A stretch of 64,000 bases of DNA from Nicotiana tabacum (GCF_000715075.1 NC_134082.1:145006948-145070947); one strand, 5' to 3'. Counted from the first letter of the stretch, positions 12,595 to 25,257 are shown. Translations and numbers: made by a program. Notes: generated by a model from the sequence alone, not told the origin.

Positions 12595-13321
12595 AACATG
12601 CATATTTGCCTCCCCCTGATTAAAAGAGTACAATGCATATTTGCCTCCCCTAATTAAAACATCACTTTATTTCTCGGAGACAACGAATTTCAAGCTTGTA
12701 CAACAACTTCTCTAATATTGAGAGCGGCAATGCCTTACTGAATTACTTCGCCAAGTTATCACTTGAATTTCATCATTCTGTTGAAGATCGTCTCTACAAA
12801 GAAACTTTGGCGAAATGTGCTTTATTATGTCTCCTTCAATATATCTTTCTTTCAATAGAGCTATGCAAGCAACATCATCTTCAATATTATTGGAATCTTC
12901 TCTTCAAAAAAATTGAACGTCTCATTCGTGTTGAGTCACTTAATTTAGAAGTTGTTAGTATCTTGGTATGAAGAACGAACATCATGTAGTGCCCTGCATT
13001 TGCATAACCAACAAAACTTTGGCAATATTTGTTAGATAAACAAATCTATATCAAGGATTCATTTTGTAATATAAGACTAATCGTATTTCAATATCTCCAC
13101 ATAGGAGTACAACTATATCTCGCTAGAATATTGTTATAGTCATAGTTCTAGCAAGAACATTAGTGCAGCAATTGCACAAGACACAAAAACAAATCATGTA
13201 TGTCGTGATTGCTCTAATACACGTAAAGATTTCTTAGAAACTTTATTATGCTTTAGAACAATTTAAATCCTTCAAGAATTTTCATTATACGCATAACAAA
13301 TGTATTGTCAGACCAAAACCT
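12595..13321 (-). pseudogene. Decayed copia pol, RT/RNase H end (part 3 of a split element)
   Basis: Read on the minus strand, short frames separated by stops and shifts resemble the C-terminal part of Ty1/copia pol: a YMKIPEGFK-like string near 13290, LLARYS-like near 13110, NKYCQSFVGYANAG near 13020, and ACIALLKERYIEGD...KHISPKF near 12820. Two similar AGGGG(G)AGGCAAATATGCAT blocks at 12595-12665 look like a duplicated polypurine tract beyond the pol end. The remnant stops exactly at the AACCT duplication of the element inserted at 13322. It continues on the other side, at 21833, in the same order. Confidence 0.66.
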
Positions 13322-15395
13322 TGTCACGCCCCGAACCTGGGGGGCGAGACCGACACCCGGTACCTCACCGATCCTTATGTACCAACTTGCGACTATGTGA
13401 CTCTGAACATATGTCATACTTTGTCCATGGGCCACATTGCAGGACAACTGCGAATACTGACTGAATATCAATACAAAGTTGGGCCGACAAGGCCGTCATA
13501 ATTACTACAGCTGGCAAACTAACCAAATATACATACAAGGCCTACAAGCCCAACATACTGCACTAACTAACAGGATATGTCTACAAGCCTCTATTGATGG
13601 ATATGCTGTGATCGGAACATGGCCCCGACCTACGCATAACATATATACATATATACACAAGATGTACATAAAGCTCTAGACCCGGCAACTACGAAAGGCA
13701 TGGAGCTTACCGATCAAGCTGAACTCGGGCAACACTTAATAAAGAGGTCTACCTGTCTGTCTGTCTGAATCTGCACGCATGAAATGCAACGCCCCCAAAA
13801 AAGGGACGTCAGTAAGAAATAATGCACCGAGTATGTAAGGCAATATACTGAAAACTGAAACTGAACTGATAATATAATAACTGAAAGTAACTGAAAGTCA
13901 AGGATAATCTGAAGATATGCTTACGTGTTGATACTGACTCAACTCTCCCAATATAGTAAGTAAGATAACTGTCCGGCCCTATAAGGCTTGGTATATATAT
14001 ATATATAAAAAACTGCTCTGCCGTAGTAAGCTCGCTCATAAGCGCTCGGCCATACAAGGCTCTGTATCTCAGCCATGCTGGGCTCGCTCATTGGCACTCG
14101 ACCACAGTAGGCTCAGTGTATAACTTACCATCTGATTAGAGGTTGCCTAATAGGGGCCTGCCCATCGATTATAGCTCGACGGTAATGAAAATACTTTTAA
14201 TACTGTATATATGTAAATTCTCTGCTCTCTTGACTGGGAAAAGAAAATACTCGATTGAATATGAAGTCCCAATAAGGAGAATATTGTAACTTACAAGACT
14301 AGAAAAATATACGTGATTAGCCAAATATATATAAATTCCGGGATATGAATTTTTCTTTATGGCTCATTAACAAAATTGTGTAATGTCAAGATCATGCAAA
14401 ATAAAATAAGGGCTTAGCCTTAACATACCTTATCCGATTATATTGACAATCCCTCCAACACACGTTGGTTGCGACAAAACATGTGACGGCGGATCGAAGT
14501 AGGGAAAAATCCGCATTATGTTCTTGAGAAAGATTATACTCGACTCCCTTAGAATTACAAATCTCGTTACTATAATGTCGTATAACCTCGCATGAAGCTG
14601 AATATTGTTACTTGGTAGATGTAAAACATTTTCATACTTTTGTGAATTTGATCACAATCTCGTATAGCTTTCCTTGCTGAAATAGTAATGTATTAACACT
14701 TATCTTTGTGAAAGGTCAAGATTACGTTATTTATCAAATAATGAGACCAAGAATGGCTTTACTTATCTTTTCAAAGTAAGAATTTTATACATGTAAAGAT
14801 AGCATCTCATGCTTTATGACTCATTATTTCATTAGTGCCACTTTGGCTTAGATTGATGCCAAGTGGAAGCCCCAAAAAGATCTTTATCCATTTAATCATA
14901 ATTATTTTAATTAATTAGGTAATGTCTCGTTACCCGGTAATCAACTAATTACCCGCGTAATTAAGAATTATGTCAACTTACTTAAAATACTACTCGCTTT
15001 TAATATACCTTGTACACCTTACTATCATGGTCATGTAGTACCTCGTATGACACTAGTCCATAAATACCAGGTATTTTAGCTCGGGCCGTATTTTACCCTA
15101 AAATGCCAAACTTGGACAAAATTTATTTTCTTTGACTTGCTCCCCCTTTCACCTTCACAAATTTACTAATCACTTGTGAAATAGCATAATCTTTATAATC
15201 TCCAAATAATCTTTTACTTGAACTGATGTCAATTACCTTACGACAAATTTAACATACAATACTTCAGGGTGCAACATCATTGTAACTTAATACTGCGAAG
15301 TGTGACATCACCGTAATATAATACTGTTAGGTGCAATACTGTCGTAACTTAATACTGCAACGTGTAACATCGGCATAATACTGCGGGTCGTAACA
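13322..15395 (-). repeat. 3' LTR of the LARD-like element (2074 bp)
   Basis: In plus orientation it runs from TGTCACGCCCCGAACCTGG to GGGTCGTAACA. It matches 19862-21827 throughout. It carries about 100 bp near 13915-14020 (including a TATATATATA run) that the partner lacks. Near its inner end (about 15255-15395) are four imperfect tandem units of about 37 bp built on AATACTGCGAAGTGTGACATC. Confidence 0.88.
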
Positions 15396-15409
15396 TTATT
15401 CCCCTCTTT
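15396..15409 (-). other. Polypurine tract of the LARD-like element
   Basis: On the minus strand AAAGAGGGGAATAA abuts the 3' LTR start TGTTACGACCC. The phrase GAGGACGAATGTTCC lies just upstream, as in related gypsy elements. Confidence 0.75.
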
Positions 15410-18400
15410 GGAACATTCGTCCTCAAATGTTGACTGATGCACTTATCATTTTCATAACTTATATCTTCCAAATACTTTAGAACTTCCCTTGCCATCTAGC
15501 GACTGTTCTGTGAATGAGTTCAAAGTCCAGGGCACTCCCCTCCTTTAGGCCTCTTTCTCATACCACAACTTGTGGTCAGAATCCTCCTAATTTTGTAATT
15601 GTTGCTACCTTCTATCATGCAGTCTGTACGACTCTGACCTTGTAAGTGCACCTATGCGACGTTTCTTTCCTCTTTCCTCCAATTTTTAGCCATTACTAAA
15701 GTTCTTCGCTTGGCACTCTGTCAAACTTACGAATATTTCCAAATCTTATTTCATAGACCTAGCTATACATCCTCATGATTTTATTGCATCTAGATAGGTC
15801 ATACTGTACCATAACCCTTACTTTAATTTATCGTTACTGAGGTCTGCTTCCAACTCCAGGTTACCCTTGTTGCTCATCCCATATGTACAAATTTAAGTCC
15901 TATAATGCTTCATCATTACTGCTCATCTTTAGAATGAAAGCCTAATCTCATCTCATACTTTGTGACTTTTGTCCATCCATTATTGATTCACCTCAATATT
16001 GATCTACAATATACCATTGATAACTTGAAACTTCTTACGTAATACTTTGCCCCTAGGGCTTACGTTTCCTCAAGGAACATTCGAAGTGATTCCCATAATC
16101 GTATTTCATAGTGTCTCAATGTGATTTACCTTATGGGGGTATCCTAATTTCGTGCCGCTAGCAAAATCTTTTCTCCTTCTCTTCTTTTTTTTCAAATCAT
16201 TATTCAAACAAAGGCCCAAACATCATCCTTTATCTGTCACAATTATACCCTTATTTTATTAACAGGTCAGTATTTCATTCCTTTTAAATGCTATTAATCT
16301 TAGACTTCTTTGAGTTCATTAAGGCTATAGTAAGCTTTGTATAACATAGAGAAACTGTCTGCTCTTCTTGTTTTCATGGGCTTAATCCTAAAGACTTATC
16401 CATTCTCGATACCTTTTCACTTGTCTTTCCTCATCCTTACTCATTTTTCCTTAAAACTTTATCGCTCTACCATACTTTAGCTTGCGACCTATACATACCC
16501 ATTTATAAACTTTCCTTCAACTTTCTTGCACCATAGATTTCCATATGTTATTCTGGAACATCAAGCAAGACATCACATCGTTTCCAACTTTTCTCTGTTC
16601 TCTAAACTAGATCTCTCAGTACTTAGAAACTATAGGATGGAAGACATGCCGCCGACAATGCCGCTATCATTCCTGGTTATTGGATCCCCGTGCTTATAGC
16701 CTTCATTCCGAAGTATGGACTATTCACGATCTTCTGCCTTTGAGTATCTCGTACGTTGTTCACCTTTACCTTACCTTAAAATCTTGCATTGTATCTTCTA
16801 TCTCTTTCCTGACCTCCCTTCCACCTAGGTATAATTCACATTCATAACTTGAAGCTCTATTATAATACTCGCACTTATGATACATACACAATCTGGTGGG
16901 AGCCTCGTACTGACTTCTTATGAGGCTGGTACTTCTTCTAACTGGCTTTCTTGTAGAGCCATTATAGATTATGGTTGTTGTGTTATTTCTCTTGAACATC
17001 TGATATTAAGAGTGACTCTGTCATGTTCTCAAGCAGAACTTCTATAATTTTTCTAGGTCCAATAATCAGACTCCTGATTTACTTGGGTGATGTAATTCTT
17101 TAGTTTCCTCTTTCTTCTGATCAGCCTTTACGTAGGCTTAAGCTATTTTCCAATCTGTGGCTCATGGTATTAGTTATTACCTTAGCCTTTCATGGGTGTT
17201 ATAGAATATCCATGATACAATCTTCTAACAATTCAATCCTTTGTCTATGCCCTGGGCTCAATTCTTTCTTTTAGCTTATACTGGAGTCTTCTATGGCTGT
17301 ATGATTGTCAATAAATATGTTGCCTGGATAATGCTCCAAAATCTTGAGTGTATCCATAATGTACTAACTCTGGATCATTCATCGAATAATTCTTTCGTTC
17401 CATCTTAGCTTTCTTTCAATGTAAGCTATTACTTTTCCTAGTCTTTCTGCCCCTTGTTGCGTCCATACTTAGCTTATCTTAGTGCCCACACTTGCAATAG
17501 TTTCCATACAACTCATATGATCTCGAATATTACTTTTAATTCTTACTTCACGTTCATTAGCCACGGTAGGTGCCACTTTCCTTTGGGATGCTTACAATGT
17601 TTTTGCGAGATTGTTGTTACACGACCATTTCCTCTTTAAGCCGTTGTGCTTAAGTTGAAGCCTTCTTTCTTATCTCCTCAGCTAGTCTTTCGTTGTAGTA
17701 CTTAGGGAGAACCCTTGACTCTCATAAAGCTGTGAGCATATTACGGACCTTTTTGATGCCCTTACTTGCCTATAATCATCCGTAGTTGCTTACTTCCATG
17801 CCCTTGTGCTTGTATGGTTACTTCTGAAATGATATTTTGACTGCCTTCCTAGTGGCACTTTCTTTTATCCCTGTAACACTAATACAATACCTTTAACTAT
17901 GCCGACTCTTGTTTGAATATATCTCAAGTATTATAATGATATTCTTCGAGGTTGAATTCTCCATGTTGGATTCTACTATGTTTATCTTACACGATCTGAT
18001 GACTCGTCTGTAACCTCCTATTTAGCCATAACTGGGATCTTCCTGACCAATTACTAACTATTCGTTGGCCCATTATCATATCAATATTTCTCGTAATCTT
18101 TCTTGGGCTATTACCTTTGTCTTAACTTACGTCTCGTAGTGGCTCCTTATTTATTTATAAGAGATCGGGCAGGAACCTTTACTTCCTCTCTTTAACGTCG
18201 TGCTTGCACAATATTCTTGAATCGTAGCGTATTTGTAAGATTTGGATAAGTGCCATCTCATTCCGCTTTCATTTATCGCATTCTTCCTTTACCATTCCAT
18301 AGTCATTAGAACCACTTAATTCTGAATTAATGTCACATCACTCCATATTCCCCCTTTTATGGGTGTACTAAGAGTTGAAGCCACGAGGATCTACCTATAG

Positions 18401-19845
18401 ATATTTTACCTCTTCATATTTGGTGTCGTTTCCCTTACTCGCGAGGGTGACACTTAATGTAACTAGTATATACAGTCCCTTAAGCTTAACTTTGCTAACA
18501 TTGCTTGCTTTAGGGAAGCGTCTTCCTGAATGACCATTCTTTGAATTTCTCATGAATCTTCTTCTGTTTTCCGTCCTATTATTTCCAGAACGCGATCTGA
18601 AATTCTCATGATGTTGACTATTATCAAATCACTCAGTCCCTAATTCATGCTTAGTTTATCTTGTTCACCAGTCCATACTGATTTCTCTTACTCTGGGGTC
18701 TAACTTTTCCTCTTGGTAACCACGTTAGAGTCACGAACTTATTTCTCAAAATGAGGATATGACTTTATGGATTGTACTCTTTTGTTGTCTCAAGGCCTGG
18801 ATCCTCTCGTCTTTTTTCATTTAACTGTAAACTCTATAATACTATCATCATTTTTTTGACCTTCCGTTGTCATCCGTGTATCACATCTTACTCATAATAC
18901 TCCATTAACTCTCTTCTTATCTCCCGCTAATTATCTATGTCTACTGCTTTACTCTGAAAACTCGAACAAAACATTCTTTTGCTTTTGGCTCCCCTTGCTC
19001 CATCCCTTGTCTCTTTCAATTGCCTAACATTCTTTTTTTACTAGGAGCGGGAGCCACACTAAGGTAATATTTATTCCTTCAAGGCTTCTAGTGCTCATAT
19101 CTAGCTTTAATATTTTAGGGTGCACCATCTAGGTGTCTCACGAGGAGATCTATTAGCACATTTACAATATCCTTCAGAAATGTCAACTAACACAAACAAT
19201 CTATTCACTATTTTGGGTTACTCTAATCCCCAGCCGGATCCTGATGTTCCATTCTTTTTTAAAGCTAAACTTGTTAGCCCCCATAAGGCATAACTGATAT
19301 AGGTAAAGCCAATTGTATATATCTCTATTACTGTTGAATATAACTCAAAAAACTTATATTTTTCTACCAGAACTGTAATAATGATAATCTTCATTAACTG
19401 GGTGCCTCGTACCTCTCTTCACCTTGCTTCTTTTACTTGCTGAAACTTGTGTCTCCCTCCTTATTCCTTTTTACCATAAGAGTGGATAGGCATTCTTGCC
19501 TTAGGGATTCTTATCAAGAAGCTTACACATCTTAGTATGATCTGCTGAAGACCTCACATTTGCTTATCATAAGCATGATGCAAAGTCGAGTTCCGCTGAC
19601 TCAACTCTTCCATAGCCATATCTCTTACCAACCGTCTTTCTAGATGTAGGTATCGCCATACTATAAGTAAGATAGAGTTTAGGAAATTGAGTTCTTACAA
19701 CTGAGCTCTACCACACGATCTAGAGTAGGAAGAAAGTGTGACAATCCTAAATGCCCTGTAGCCTCCTGCTTATAAGTGTGGTGCACGACACACTCATAAA
19801 CAAGACTCTACTAGACACGGCTTGTAGACTCCCTAGGACAGAACT

Positions 19846-19857
19846 GCTCTGATACCA
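19846..19857 (-). other. Primer binding site (initiator Met-tRNA type)
   Basis: The minus strand reads TGGTATCAGAGC four bases inside the 5' LTR. It is a perfect copy of the usual plant initiator-methionine tRNA primer site. Confidence 0.88.
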
Positions 19858-19861
19858 CTTT

Positions 19862-21827
19862 TGTCATGCCCCGAACCTGGGGGGCGAGACTGGCACCCGA
19901 TGCCTTACCTATCCTTGCATACCAACTTCGACTAAGGGACTATGAACATACGATGTCATACTTTGGCCATGGGCCACATTGCAGGACAACTGCGACTGCT
20001 GATTGAATATCAATATAAAGCTGGGCCAACAAGGCCATCATAATTATTACAGCTGACAAACCAACCAAATATACATACAAGGCCTACACGCCCAACATAC
20101 TGCACTAACTGACAAGATATATCTACAAGCCTCTATTGATGGATATGATGTGATCGGAACAGGGCCCTGACCTACTCATAACATATATACATAAGATGTA
20201 CATAAATCTCTAGACCCGGCAACTCCAAAAGGCATGGAGCTTACCGATCAAGATGAACTCGGGTAACACTTAATGAGGAGGTCTACTTGTCTGTCTGTCT
20301 GAACCTGCACGTATGAAATGTAGCACCCCCAGAAAAGGGACGTTAGTACGAAATAATCTACCGAGTATGTAAGGCAACATACTGAAAGCTGAAACTGAAC
20401 TAATAATATAATAACGGAAAGTAATTGGAAGTCAAAGATAATCTAAATATCTGCTCTGTCGTAGTAGGCTCGCTCATAAGCACTCGGCCATACTAGGCTC
20501 TGTATCTCGACCAACTGGGCTTTCTCATATGCTCTCGGCCACAGTAGGATCGTCATATAACTTACCATCTGATCAGAGGTTGCTCAATAGGGGCCTGCCC
20601 ATCGATTATAGCTCGATGGTAATGAAAATACTTTTAATACTGTATATATGTAAATTCTCTGCTCTCTTGTCTGGGAGAAGAAAATACTCAATTGAATATG
20701 AAGTCCCAATAAGGAGAATATTGTAACTTACAAGACTAGAAAAATATACGTAATTAGCCAAATATACGTAAATTTGGGGATATAAATTTTTCTTTATGGC
20801 TCATTAACAAAATCATGTAATGAAAAGATCATGCAAAATGAAATAAGGGTTTAACCTTAACATACCTTATCTGATTCTATCGATAATCCCTCCAACACAC
20901 GTTGGTTGCGACAAAACATGTGACGGCGGATCGAAGTAGGGAAAAATCTGTATTATGTTCTTGAGAAAGATTATATCCGGCTCCCTTAGAATTGCAAATC
21001 CCGGTACTATAACGTCGTATAACCTCGCATGAAGCTGAAGATCATTACTTGGTAGATATAAAACATTTCCAGACATTTATGAATTTGATCACAATCTCGT
21101 ATAGCTTTCCTTACTGAAATAGTAATGTTTCAACACTTATCTTTGTAAAAGGTCAAGATTATGTTACTTATCAAATAATGAGACCAAGAATGGCTTCCTT
21201 ATCTTTTCAAAGTAAGAATTGTATTGTAAAGATAGCATCTCATGCTTTATGACTCATTATTTCATTAGTGCCACTTTGGCGTAGATTGATGCCAAGTGGC
21301 AGCCCCAAAAAGATCTTCATCCATTTAATCATAATTCCTCAATTAATTAGGTAATATTCCGTTACTCGATAATTAACCAATTACCCGCATAATTAAGAAT
21401 TATCTCAAGTTACTTAAAATACTACTCGCTTTTAATATACCTTGTACACCTTACTATCATGGTCATGTAGTTCCCCGTATGACACTAGTCCATAAATACC
21501 AGGTATTTTAGCTCGGGCCGTATTTTACCCCAAAATGCCAAACTTGGATAAAATTTATTTTCTTTGACTTGCTCCCCCTTTCACCTTCATGAATTTACTA
21601 ATCACTTGTGAAATAGCATAATTCTTATAATCTCCAAATAATCTTTTACTTGGTTTGATGTCAATTACCTTACGACAAATTTAACGTACAATACTTCAGG
21701 GTGCAAATTCGTCGTAACTTAATACTGCGAAGCGTGACACCTTCGTAATGTAATATTTCTGGGTGCAACACTATCATAAATTAATACTGCAAGGCATAAC
21801 ATCGACGTAATACTACGGGTCATAACA
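19862..21827 (-). repeat. 5' LTR of the LARD-like element (1966 bp)
   Basis: This is the partner of 13322-15395. It has the same ends (TGTCATGCCCC...CATAACA) and the same order of internal blocks. It shows many substitutions against the other LTR and lacks its extra block of about 100 bp, so the insertion is not recent. The ~37-bp unit array is also present here (about 21690-21827). Confidence 0.88.
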
Positions 21828-21832
21828 AACCT

Positions 21833-22722
21833 GAAATGACAACATCCACCACAGGAGAATATGTCTCCATATAATCAATGCATGATACTTACAAATCTTC
21901 TTATGACATAAGTTGTCTTTATGTCTACCGACTTGATTTTTTTATTTAACTTTTCGCACAAGGATACATTTATACCTCCACTGGCTTTATACTTTCAGGT
22001 GTTGGGACTATTCGTCCAACTTCACATTTTTCAGGTGAAGTCAATTTTCATTGCGTATTTTTCATTTAGCCAATTATTTGTCTGTCCAAATTCCATGTCA
22101 GATTTGAGCTCAAGATTCTCGTCAATATTAATAATATAAGTGCTATATTATATCAATAATATCGTTGACGATAACTTTATATCGGCTCCATAGTTATCCA
22201 ATAAAGACATAACTTATTGAGATCTCTTTATCTCATTATTTTTAGGTACCTGAGTTTCTCCCATGAGGTCTTATGAAGTGTTACATAGTGGTGCTCTTCT
22301 AGAGCACTTGCCTCATTATTATGACCATCTTGATTATTTTCTCCTTATTATGACCATCTCTTTATGTCATTATTTTAAGGTTCCTGAGCCTCTCCCATGA
22401 GGTCTTATGAAGTGTTATGTCGTGGTGCTCTTTTAGAGCACTTGCCTCCTTATTATGACCATCTTGATTATTTGCTCCACTTTTTCTTCAACGAGTTTTA
22501 TCTTTAGAGCCGATTAGTCTATTACGCTTCATGCGTGCCATATACTTAGTCTATCATGAATTTTATTCTATTTGGAGCATTAGCAGCTAAAATATGACAT
22601 TTAGCACCGTGTCAGCACATGCCCCTGGCAATATTTTGCAAATGGATTATCACTTGAACTCCAAGTTAACATTTTCTTGTATGATAATCTAGATGTACTC
22701 ATAATAATTTATTCCATGTATT
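21833..22722 (-). pseudogene. Decayed copia pol, integrase-RT linker and RT start (part 2)
   Basis: The minus-strand translation keeps recognisable pieces of Ty1/copia pol amid stops and shifts. An AANAP string lies near 22585. A block near 21990 resembles PVGYKWVFVRKRNEK and another near 21850 resembles DYEETYSPVVDATTF. The piece starts at the AACCT duplication on its left. It ends at the gypsy insertion on its right, where it continues at 32584. Gene order confirms one element split twice. Confidence 0.66.
22220..22490 (+). repeat. 134-bp tandem duplication with perfect hairpin
   Basis: Two adjacent copies of about 134 bp share CCTGAG(T/C)(T/C)TCTCCCATGAG and GAGCACTTGCCTC. CCTGAG lies at 22249 and again at 22383. 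Each copy contains a short inverted repeat (GTGCTCT...AGAGCAC). It lies inside the decayed copia linker, where the hairpin falls in former coding sequence. Confidence 0.8.
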
Positions 22723-23436
22723 TGTAACGACCCGGACGGTCATTTTGAGAGTTGTAACCCCGTTCCACCATTCTTCTATTTCTTTTGTGTTCTATAGTTG
22801 TATTATGACTTATCAGGTTAGTTAGTTCGGGTCCGGAGTATTTTTGGAGTGATTTGAGACACTTAGTCTCTTGTAAAAAGGTTTAAGTTGGGAAAGATAA
22901 CCGAATATTGACTTATATGTAAACAACCTCGAATTTGAATTTTGTTGGTTTCATTAGCTCCGATAGGTGATTTAGACTTGGGAGGGCATCCAGAATGTGA
23001 TGGAGGTCCGTGATAGAATTAGGCTTGAATTGGGGAAAGTTAGAATTTTGGCGATTCTGGCCGGCAGTGGAAATTTTGATATCGGGTTTGGATTGGATTT
23101 TTGGAAGTTGGAGTAGGTTCGTGTTGTCATTTCTGACATTTGTGAAAATTTTGAGGTCATTTAGACGTGGTTTGATAGGCTTCAGCATCGATTGAAGAAT
23201 TTAGAATTTTAGAAGTTCTTACGCTTGAATCCGGGGGTAATTTGGTGTTTTGTTATTGTTTTGAGTGATTTGAAGGTTCAACCAAATTCGTATGATGTTA
23301 TGGGACGTGTTAGTATGATTGGTTGACTTCTCGAGAGCCTCAGATGATTTCGAGTGATTTACGGAACAAGTTTGGAAATTGGAAGGTTGTTGAAGTTGAA
23401 CTCAGCTGTCATAATCTTACATGCGGATGTCTCATC

Positions 23437-23717
23437 GCAGGTGCGAGCCTGCAGAAGCGAGAAAGAGATAGTAGATGCGAGATTGGACAATCTGGGCAGA
23501 AGGCGCAGGTGCGATGAAGTTCCTGCACCTGCGATGGTTGCAGAAGCGGATTATGGGGCGCAAGTGCGTGTTTGGATCGTAGGTGCGATGGGCTTCCGCA
23601 CCTGCGATGGTCGTAGATGCAGTCAATCGATCGCAGAAGCGGAGGTTGGGATTTTAATGATTTTCCGCAGAAGCGGAATTTTGTCCGCAGATGCGGTAAA
23701 TGAGCCGCAGGTGCGAA
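23437..23717 (+). repeat. Array of GC-rich semi-palindromic motifs in the gypsy LTR
   Basis: About fourteen variants of CGCAGGTGCGA, GCAGAAGCGGA and CGCAGATGCGG occur in 280 bp, spaced 10-35 bp apart, for example near 23438, 23506, 23525, 23600, 23664, 23685 and 23705. Each is a short near-palindrome with two CpG sites. The flanking LTR is AT-rich. Confidence 0.75.
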
Positions 23718-24310
23718 ATACCTGGGCAGGATATTTAATAATAAGGGCTCGCGATTTTAGTCTTGTTTCAACATTTTGGACTCGGGCTTAGGTGATTTTG
23801 AAGAGGACTTTTGTGGGGATTTCAGAGGTAAGCATCTTGTGCTCATTTTTTATCATAAATCTTGTTTCCCTATTATTTTTCCCACTTAGATTGTGTGGTG
23901 TTGAAGTGAAATTTGGGAGATTAGGTCTTGAGAATGGGAGAGTGAAATTTGTTTCCCCATTGTTTTTCCCACTTAGGTTGTTTCCCCATTGTTTTTCCCC
24001 ATCTGTCATCTCACTGATTCCATTGATATTCTGTACTTAGTCATATTCATGCATTTCATATCATATCTCATTCTCTGTTATTATTTATTGGCATATCATA
24101 TCATTGTTCTGGGCTAGTTCATGACATTGTGAGCCCGTAGGTGAGACTGGAGAGTGATGACTGAGTGAGGCCGAGGGCCTGATTATGAGTGAGAGTTATG
24201 GGATCAGGTTGCACGACATAGAGGTTGTATTGATTTATGATAGCTCTTAGGCTGAATGAGCCCCCTCCAGAGTCTGTACAACTCTAGTGAGCGCGGTTGA
24301 TATTATTATT

Positions 24311-24587
24311 TGGAGATGGATCTTCTCCATAAGGCTGGATTGGCCTTTGTCATCGGTACTGGAGACTGATGGTCAGTGATGTATATATTCTGGGATGGAT
24401 CTTCCCTAGGCCGTGTGAGCCATATACAGTACTAAGTGGTTGTGCGATTATTATTAATTCCTGGAGATGGATCTTCTCCATAGGGCTGGATTGGCCTTCC
24501 TCGACACTGAGTGACTCTTGTCAGAGATGTATATAATCCGGGATAAACCTTCCCGGGGCCGTATGAGCCATATACAGTACTGAGTGG
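24311..24587 (+). repeat. ~161-bp direct duplication with hairpins in the 5' LTR
   Basis: Two units start with TGGAGATGGATCTTCTCCAT at 24311 and about 24472. Each contains that imperfect palindrome, then GGCTGGATTGGCC, then GGGATGGATCTTCCC (GGGATAAACCTTCCC in unit 2) and GAGCCATATACAGTACT. The 3' LTR has the same pair (31672-31929), so the duplication predates this insertion. Confidence 0.78.
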
Positions 24588-25245
24588 ACGAGTATTTGAG
24601 AGTGTGAGCACATGAGATATTCAGCATGGTGCATCACATACAGCATGTGCATTGGCATGTAGATGTAGTAGAGTTTATTCGTTACCTTGTTCGTATTTGC
24701 TCAATTTTAACTTTTCAGCTGCCTATTAAATTGAAAGCATGCCTATGTTTCTGCACATTCATTTCTATTATTTCTTTTGCGGTTGAGTTTGTCACTACCT
24801 TTCAGTCCGCAGTTTGGACTCATTATTTACTGAGTTGGTGTACTCATATTTTCCCCTGCACCTTATGTGTGCAGATTCAGGCACTTTTGGTCCAGTGGTA
24901 GTCGCTGATCGAGGCTTCAGTGTTTAGGAGAATATCGAGGTATCTACCGGCATTCGCAGATCTTAACTCTCCTTCTTTTATCTCCAGATGTATTTCAGTT
25001 TGTTCCTTTAAACATTGTAATAGACTATGTTCCCCTCTAGATGCTCATGCACTTAGTGACACCCTGATTTTGGGTAGTTGTATCATAATTTGGATTTTAT
25101 TATGTTTGCAAAATGTTCCTTAATGACTTATCGCTTCCATATTTGTTGTTTAAAATATCTTTGCGGTGTTGGATTATTGAGTTGAGGCTGACCTAGTTCC
25201 ACGATAGGTGCCATCAAGACGGGTCGAGTTTGGGTCGTGACAAGT

Positions 25246-25257
25246 TGGTAATAAATC
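25246..25257 (+). other. Degenerate primer binding site of the gypsy element
   Basis: TGGTAATAAATC lies three bases inside the 5' LTR and matches 8 of 12 bases of the initiator Met-tRNA site TGGTATCAGAGC. Two of the four changes are C to T or G to A. The site is probably no longer efficient. Confidence 0.7.

Larger units (their letters stand above)
15396..19861 (-). other. Coding-free interior of the LARD-like element
   Basis: These 4.47 kb contain no supported gene. The plus strand is rich in C and T tracts, so the element's own sense strand is purine-rich. The short frames (for example 16766-16999 and 17454-17639) have no family motif, no helpful codon pattern and no neighbours that would make them credible. 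Confidence 0.65.
13322..21827 (-). mobile_element. Complete non-autonomous LTR retrotransposon (LARD-like), TSD AACCT
   Basis: Two direct repeats of about 2 kb (13322-15395 and 19862-21827) bound a 4.47-kb interior. The 5-bp string AACCT is present at 13317-13321 and again at 21828-21832, so both insertion ends are preserved. On the minus strand a primer binding site TGGTATCAGAGC follows the right-hand LTR and a polypurine tract precedes the left-hand one, which fixes the orientation. The interior holds no frame above about 77 codons and no recognisable gag or pol motif. This fits a large retrotransposon derivative mobilised by a related gypsy element. An old autonomous copy eroded beyond recognition is less likely, since LTR ends, PBS, PPT and TSD are all still readable. 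Confidence 0.85.
22723..25242 (+). repeat. 5' LTR of the gypsy element (2.5 kb)
   Basis: It has TG...CA ends and is followed by a degenerate primer binding site. Relative to the LTR at 1158-3991 it lacks a segment before the CTCACTGATTCCATTGATATT block (near 24000). It also carries a GC-rich motif array near 23.4-23.7 kb. Short frames inside are not genes. Confidence 0.85.

Noticed and set aside
12696..12971. 91-codon plus-strand frame
   Set aside because: It is antisense to a readable copia pol remnant (ALLKERYIEGD region), so it is a shadow of former coding sequence.
15396..19861. Hidden pol gene in the LARD-like interior
   Set aside because: I looked for reverse transcriptase, integrase and zinc-knuckle words on the sense strand and found none. 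A profile search could still overturn this.
24626..24901. 91-codon hydrophobic frame resembling a membrane protein
   Set aside because: It lies in the 5' LTR. The 3' LTR counterpart near 32.0 kb does not keep the frame.
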